The translations under genes were made by a program, and so were the position numbers. The notes beneath the pieces were generated by a model. The model was not told the origin of the DNA and did not search any database. It saw only the letters and a program-made list of their open reading frames with translations. From Methanobacteriota archaeon (lineage in GTDB: Archaea > Thermoplasmatota > Thermoplasmata > Methanomassiliicoccales > Methanomethylophilaceae), in contig JAKQBQ010000157.1 of the NCBI GenBank assembly GCA_029574055.1, positions 1 through 8,865 on the forward strand: a stretch of DNA of 8,865 bases, in the 5' to 3' direction. Positions within the stretch are counted from its first letter, which is position 1; each line of letters opens with the position of its first letter. Shown in pieces: positions 5,318 to 8,865 of this stretch.

Positions 5318-6415
5318 TCATGTGTCATGCAAACCATTTAACTTCCTTTTAATCTCCTTCGCTTTGTATACGCTTATTTCGAATTGATCCTGAAGTCGTT
5401 CTGTGTGTTCTTTTGACCTATTCCCGGCGTATACAACTATGTCACCGTCGCTAACATACTTTTCATCCAGATATGGGTCATAGAACCTGAACGAATACCC
5501 ATTTATCGCGGCAAAGGATATTGCATTGACAACGGGTTGTAGTTCCATTAATCTTTTTGATTTTTTTTCTATAACAGATGGTTTTTCGATGAAACTATTC
5601 ACACCTTCGGCTTCAGTATCATCTGCGATATAAAAAACGGTCGGTTTAAGCATGTACTTCCTTACATCGATATGATTCTCATTGAGCCATTTTACCTTAT
5701 GAATGCGAGAGCCATCTATGTAGTTGCTTCTGACATCAAAAACCCCATTCCACACTGATGCCAAGTTTTGTGAAGACAGATTAAGATTGGCTCTGTACAA
5801 TTTGGCATCCGTTAAAAATGCAACATTGTCTGCGTAGGAAATCATTGGATTTACCTCATCACCATGGCTTACTATAGAAACTTCATGTGATCTCTTTAGT
5901 TCTTTCCAGGCAGTGGTCTCCTTAGATGTGAACGCGTCCATCATTATTTTATAGTCCCCATCTTTCGTATACCTACTGTAATTCCATGCTGATATGTATG
6001 AAAACATGGGGCTAAGGTTCCGCAGGAACTCTTCTGTTTTTACAGGGTATTTTGCACATCTTTCGCCACCAACAATCACTTCTTTAATAGATTTTGGAGA
6101 CAGCACCATATAGCTAAAGTGCACATGTTCCACGTGTCTGCTGGTGGAATCAATAAGCTTCTGAATGAAAGCGGTTGCCTTACTGTTTCCCAGCTCACCT
6201 TTTAGCATTGAGGAGGAGTAGATGCAACTGGCTTTTTCAACGCCGAATTCTTTTGACAGCTCTGCTGTTGACTTTAAATAAGCTCTAGTGAACTCTTCCG
6301 GATCGTCGAACGCTACTCCTACTTCCAATGGAGTGAAGAACGATGTTTCTATGTGCCCTTTGCCAGTTCTTTTCCCTCTTTTATAATCCTTTGAATCAAA
6401 AGCGACCCATCTCAT
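5318..6415 (-). CDS. AT-rich orphan protein, possibly RNase H-like (DUF3800-like)
   Basis: This 365-residue protein is not recognised with confidence. It starts MRWVAFDSKDY, with a strand-like segment ending in D7. Further acidic residues occur at D160 (KIMMDAFTSKETTAWKEL) and D196 (NPMISYADNVAFLTD). An early Asp in a beta-strand, a middle Asp and a late ADxxA-type helix resemble the layout of DUF3800 RNase H-fold proteins, but the match is from memory and weak. The C-terminal third (about 255-365) looks like a separate domain. ATG 6415 is supported by AAAGGTC about 6 nt upstream and TATA box 6447-6455. Base and codon use are visibly more AT-rich than in the neighbours, with long gaps to one side, so recent acquisition is likely. 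Confidence 0.85.
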   Translation of the reverse strand: MRWVAFDSKDYKRGKRTGKGHIETSFFTPLEVGVAFDDPEEFTRAYLKSTAELSKEFGVEKASCIYSSSMLKGELGNSKATAFIQKLIDSTSRHVEHVHFSYMVLSPKSIKEVIVGGERCAKYPVKTEEFLRNLSPMFSYISAWNYSRYTKDGDYKIMMDAFTSKETTAWKELKRSHEVSIVSHGDEVNPMISYADNVAFLTDAKLYRANLNLSSQNLASVWNGVFDVRSNYIDGSRIHKVKWLNENHIDVRKYMLKPTVFYIADDTEAEGVNSFIEKPSVIEKKSKRLMELQPVVNAISFAAINGYSFRFYDPYLDEKYVSDGDIVVYAGNRSKEHTERLQDQFEISVYKAKEIKRKLNGLHDT

Positions 6416-6446
6416 TTTATGACCTTTATTATCATCTCGCTCTTTG

Positions 6447-6455
6447 TTTATAAAA
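6447..6455 (-). promoter_or_regulatory. TATA box for the AT-rich orphan gene
   Basis: The minus strand reads TTTTATAAA, a near-ideal archaeal TATA box. It predicts transcription from about 6425, leaving a leader of roughly 10 nt that just includes AAAGGTC before ATG 6415. Confidence 0.6.
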
Positions 6456-6517
6456 TATTATAGGGGGTCCCCGAAAGTGACCTCGAATGCTATTTTCGAA
6501 ACATGGAGAGTTTTGTG

Positions 6518-6541
6518 GTTCCGATAACCCTATATCGGGAC
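6518..6541. promoter_or_regulatory. Palindrome overlapping the mrp promoter
   Basis: Arms 6518-6526 (GTTCCGATA) and 6533-6541 (TATCGGGAC) pair over 9 positions with one G-T, around loop ACCCTA. The inner CCGATA/TATCGG is perfect. The only TATA-like sequence upstream of mrp, CCCTATATC (6528-6536), lies within it, and ATG 6573 is about 40 nt further on. A dimeric regulator bound here would block TBP, so an operator is a reasonable reading. No regulator is encoded nearby. Confidence 0.5.
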
Positions 6542-6572
6542 TGAACGATTCGGTCGAAGGAGAAATGCCAAA

Positions 6573-7406
6573 ATGCCAAAACCAATGATGAGCGGAGAGG
6601 ACATCGAAAGCGAGACCCAGCTTAGGGACAGCCTTTCCAAGATCAAACATGTTATAATCGTCATGAGCGGGAAGGGAGGCGTCGGCAAGAGCACGGTATC
6701 CTCGAACATTGCGATGGCCCTTTCCATGGAAGGATACCGCACCGGCCTCATGGACATCGACATAACCGGCCCCAACATACCGAAGATGTTCCGCATAGAG
6801 GATGAGAAGCTCTATGCCAACGAGAACAACAAGCTTATACCGATATCCGTCCCGCCCTCGCTGAGCGTGATGTCCATGGGCTTCCTGCTTCCCGATAAGG
6901 ATGCTGCAGTGATGTGGAGAGGACCTATGAAATCAGGCGCCATAAGGCAGTTCATAGAGGATGTGGAATGGGGAGAACTGGATTATCTGATAGTAGATAT
7001 GCCTCCCGGGACAGGCGACGAGGCCATGTCCATCGTCCAGCTGATACCGAAGGCGGACGGGGCGGTGATCGTTACGACGCCGCAGGACGTCGCCATACTT
7101 GACAGCAGGAAATCCATCACCTTCGCAGCGCAGACCCACCTGCCGATAATCGGATTGGTGGAGAACATGAGCGGTTTCGTCTGCCCCCACTGCAACGAAC
7201 TCACCGAGATCTTCAGGTCCGGAGGCGGGGAGAAGACGGCCGAGAGTCTAAACATACAGTTCCTGGGCCGCATTCCCCTCGAGCCGGGCGTTGTGGTGTC
7301 CGGGGACTCCGGGATGCCTGTGGTTATATCTGATCCGGAATCAAAATCGGCCGCCGCGTTCAAAGCCATCGCGGGCAAGGTCGTAAGGACAGTGGAGAGG
7401 AAATGA
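6573..7406 (+). CDS. mrp: Mrp/NBP35-family Fe-S cluster carrier ATPase
   Basis: The 277-residue P-loop ATPase has the deviant Walker A MSGKGGVGKST (31-41), MDIDITGPNIPKMF (60-73), a Walker B-like region DYLIVDMPPGTGDEA (137-151), and C204-x2-C207 (CPHC), which binds the bridging 4Fe-4S cluster in Mrp/NBP35/ApbC dimers. Family members assemble or hand over Fe-S clusters to cytosolic apoproteins; archaeal Mrp homologs can do this. Length and all motifs are intact. A GAAGGAG (6556-6562) lies 10 nt before ATG 6573. An out-of-frame ATG at 6565, part of a duplicated ATGCCAAA, lies too close to it. The stop overlaps the start of the nifX-like gene by ATGA, implying coupling. Confidence 0.95.
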   Translation: MPKPMMSGEDIESETQLRDSLSKIKHVIIVMSGKGGVGKSTVSSNIAMALSMEGYRTGLMDIDITGPNIPKMFRIEDEKLYANENNKLIPISVPPSLSVMSMGFLLPDKDAAVMWRGPMKSGAIRQFIEDVEWGELDYLIVDMPPGTGDEAMSIVQLIPKADGAVIVTTPQDVAILDSRKSITFAAQTHLPIIGLVENMSGFVCPHCNELTEIFRSGGGEKTAESLNIQFLGRIPLEPGVVVSGDSGMPVVISDPESKSAAAFKAIAGKVVRTVERK

Positions 7407-7744
7407 GGATCGGCGTCATCTCCGAAGGAGATAATCTCGGATCATACGTAGCGGATGACTTCGGCCATGCCCCGTTCTTTTTGATAGTGGACATGGACAC
7501 TCTGGATTATACGGTGGTGAAGAACGAATTCGCGAACTCCGACGGCGCCGGCATGAAGGTGGCGGATGCGATCGTTGGGTTGGGCGTAGATGCGGTGATC
7601 ACCGGCGGGATAGGCTCGCACGGCCTGACCATCCTCAACAAGGCCGGCATACATGTGGCATATGACGAAGAAGGCACCGTTGAGGAATGCGTAGCCAATT
7701 TCAAAAGAAGATGGGAACTGAAGAAGAAATTCGGGTCAAACTGA
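7403..7744 (+). CDS. NifX/NifB C-terminal-like (dinitrogenase FeMo-cofactor family) protein
   Basis: The 113-residue protein is a single NifX/NafY-type RNase H-like fold domain: MRIGVISEGDNLGSYVADDFGHAPFFLIVD at the N-terminus, then VADAIVGLGVDAVITGGIGSHGLTIL and a helical tail. Stand-alone members are widespread in methanogens and bind metal-sulfur clusters or cofactor precursors; they do not imply nitrogen fixation. The ATGA overlap with mrp and an AGAGG 3-4 nt upstream indicate translational coupling, so a role in holding or passing Fe-S clusters is inferred. The 3' end overlaps the convergent queE by 9 bp. Confidence 0.9.
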   Translation: MRIGVISEGDNLGSYVADDFGHAPFFLIVDMDTLDYTVVKNEFANSDGAGMKVADAIVGLGVDAVITGGIGSHGLTILNKAGIHVAYDEEGTVEECVANFKRRWELKKKFGSN

Positions 7745-8359
7745 CCTTCCCTCTCCCCAGATCATCTTATGGAGCTGCGGCAGCACCCTGACGTTCAGAT
7801 TCCTCTTGAGTATCTCTTCGGCGATCGGCAGCATGTCGATGCCCCCCGCCGGACAGAATATCACGTTGGTGTCGACCTGGTTCTCCCTTAGGAAACGCAA
7901 AGCATAGTTCATATCCACCGGGTCCCCGATGACGAATTTCAGCTGGTCCTTCTTCCCGATGTGCCCGATGTTCGAGATGAGGTTCTTCTCCGACATCCCG
8001 GATGAGGGGCATTTCACGTCAAGGCTTATTATTATCCTCTCGTTTTTCGGAATTTTCGAGATATCCATCGAGCCGTTGGTCTCGATCACTATCCTCTTGC
8101 CGGCCTTGAGAAGCTTGTCGATGAGTTCGGGCGTATCCTTCTGGAGCAGGGGCTCCCCGCCCGTGAGGCATACGTTCTCGGTGTCGTCCATCCTCTCCAT
8201 TACCTCGTCGACAGTCATCTCTATGCCGCCGTCCCAGGCATATTTGGTATCGCACCACGTACACCTCAGGTTGCAGCCTGCTGTACGTATGAAGTATGTG
8301 GGGGTGCCTATCGTCAGCCCTTCTCCCTGAATGGATCTGAAATACTCGCTTATCTTCAT
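7736..8359 (-). CDS. queE: 7-carboxy-7-deazaguanine synthase QueE
   Basis: This 207-residue radical SAM enzyme converts 6-carboxy-tetrahydropterin to CDG, the ring-contraction step towards preQ0. Substrate-loop FRSIQGEG (7-14), the cluster motif C29-x3-C33-x2-C36 (CNLRCTWC) and the SAM-binding TGGEP (66-70) are all present; the length fits short archaeal and bacterial QueE. The start is ATG 8359, one nucleotide after the queC stop, with GAGGGATGA in the queC end as Shine-Dalgarno. In archaea the product feeds archaeosine at tRNA position 15. QueD, the preceding enzyme, would be expected upstream, outside the window. Confidence 0.95.
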   Translation of the reverse strand: MKISEYFRSIQGEGLTIGTPTYFIRTAGCNLRCTWCDTKYAWDGGIEMTVDEVMERMDDTENVCLTGGEPLLQKDTPELIDKLLKAGKRIVIETNGSMDISKIPKNERIIISLDVKCPSSGMSEKNLISNIGHIGKKDQLKFVIGDPVDMNYALRFLRENQVDTNVIFCPAGGIDMLPIAEEILKRNLNVRVLPQLHKMIWGEGRSV

Positions 8360-8360
8360 C

Positions 8361-8865
8361 TCATCCCTCGTATGATATCTCGTCTATAAATCCTGCTTCC
8401 CTGAATCCTTTCAGCCTCAGCCTGCAGGAGTCGCAGCGCCCGCATGCCTTTGCGCCGCCTTCGTAGCATGACCATGTCAGGTGCAGAGGGGCGTCCAGCT
8501 CTTTCCCCTTCTTCACGATCTCTGCTTTGGAAAGATCGATTATGGGCGTCCTTATCTCGGCCGCCCTGCCTTCGGTCCCTGCCTTCGTGCCGGCTGCCAG
8601 CATTTCTCTGAACACTTCGAAGAACTCCGGGCGGCAGTCCGGATATCCGGAATAATCCACCGCGTTCGCCCCTATGTATATCTCTTCCGCCCCTATGGAC
8701 TCGCACAGCCCGGCTGCTATGCTTAGGAAGATGATATTCCTTGCCGGGACGTATGTTATCGGTATCTCCTCGTCTAATTTTCCGGTCCTGTCCAAAGGCA
8801 CTTTTATCTTGTTATCGGTAAGGGCGGATCTGAATGCCGAAAACAAGATAAAAGTGCCTTTGGAC
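8361..8865 (-). CDS. queC: 7-cyano-7-deazaguanine synthase QueC, N-terminus missing
   Basis: The frame is open to the right edge, so the gene is partial at its 5' end. QueC converts CDG to preQ0 with ATP and ammonia. Visible family landmarks are SALTDNKIKVP, IPITYVPARNIIFLSIAAG, DYSGYPDCRPEFFEVF, and the C-terminal zinc-binding WSCYEGGAKACGRCDSCRLR. The ATP-binding SGGxDS loop at the N-terminus is outside. A TTG at 8846 is merely the first possible start and is not the real one. The final 24 nt (8842-8865) are the exact inverse of 8790-8813 inside the same gene, so the most upstream residues may be artefactual. Confidence 0.93.
   Translation of the reverse strand, partial: SKGTFILFSAFRSALTDNKIKVPLDRTGKLDEEIPITYVPARNIIFLSIAAGLCESIGAEEIYIGANAVDYSGYPDCRPEFFEVFREMLAAGTKAGTEGRAAEIRTPIIDLSKAEIVKKGKELDAPLHLTWSCYEGGAKACGRCDSCRLRLKGFREAGFIDEISYEG
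8790..8865. repeat. Perfect 24-bp inverted repeat at the right edge
   Basis: Arms 8790-8813 and 8842-8865 are exact reverse complements over 24 bp, separated by a 28-nt spacer; complementarity breaks at 8814/8841. The right arm ends exactly at the last base of the window. Within queC the left arm encodes NKIKVPL and the right arm its antisense. This is typical of a fold-back chimera at a contig end, though the outward extent cannot be seen. Confidence 0.9.

Noticed and set aside
7403..7744. Nitrogen fixation role for the NifX-like protein
   Set aside because: No nif genes are present, and stand-alone members of this family occur in many archaea that do not fix nitrogen.
1..8865. CRISPR arrays, insertion sequences and tRNA genes
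   Set aside because: No regularly spaced direct repeats, no transposase motifs, and no GTTCGA-type tRNA arm with a cloverleaf was found when reading the gaps on both strands.

Overview
The window looks like a chromosomal fragment of a Thermoplasmata-type archaeon, most probably a methanogen of the Methanomassiliicoccales. The evidence is indirect. There is an archaeal SepF, a PUA-domain protein of the archaeal MCT-1-like type, an Mrp/NBP35 ATPase coupled to a NifX-like protein, and preQ0 genes (queE, queC). Several starts have archaeal TATA boxes about 25-30 nt upstream and no Shine-Dalgarno sequence. ATA (Ile) and AGG (Arg) codons are common, and every readable stop codon is TGA. No ribosomal RNA or methanogenesis gene is present to settle the taxonomy. 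Both ends cut genes: an HD hydrolase lacks its C-terminus at the left and queC lacks its N-terminus at the right. The right end carries a perfect 24-bp inverted repeat that may be an assembly fold-back.

Layout. Positions 1-1695 are a tight minus-strand operon read PUA protein, sepF, HD-domain phosphohydrolase (translation, cell division, probably nucleotide or nucleic acid hydrolysis). A divergent intergenic region with a large imperfect palindrome (1758-1790) separates it from a solitary MNT-type nucleotidyltransferase (1856-2173, +). A conserved-looking but unrecognised Cys-rich protein follows (2274-2996, +). It meets, stop codon to stop codon, a minus-strand iron-sulfur flavoprotein (2997-3575), behind a VOC/glyoxalase-fold protein (3612-4067) whose upstream region is long and puzzling.

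Positions 4068-6470 look accessory: long gaps, a second solitary MNT nucleotidyltransferase (4557-4871, -), a few tiny ORFs, and a visibly AT-richer 365-residue orphan (5318-6415, -). I tentatively read the orphan as an RNase H-like (DUF3800-like) protein. This is the most likely place for an undescribed function.

The right third is housekeeping. mrp (6573-7406, +) overlaps a nifX-like gene (7403-7744, +) by ATGA, which suggests a coupled Fe-S cluster carrier and metallocluster-binding pair. They converge, with a 9-bp overlap, on a minus-strand queC-queE pair (7736-8865). QueE and QueC make CDG and then preQ0, the precursor of archaeosine in archaeal tRNA. QueE is a radical SAM Fe-S enzyme, so an Fe-S carrier next door is sensible, although the opposite orientation argues against a shared operon.
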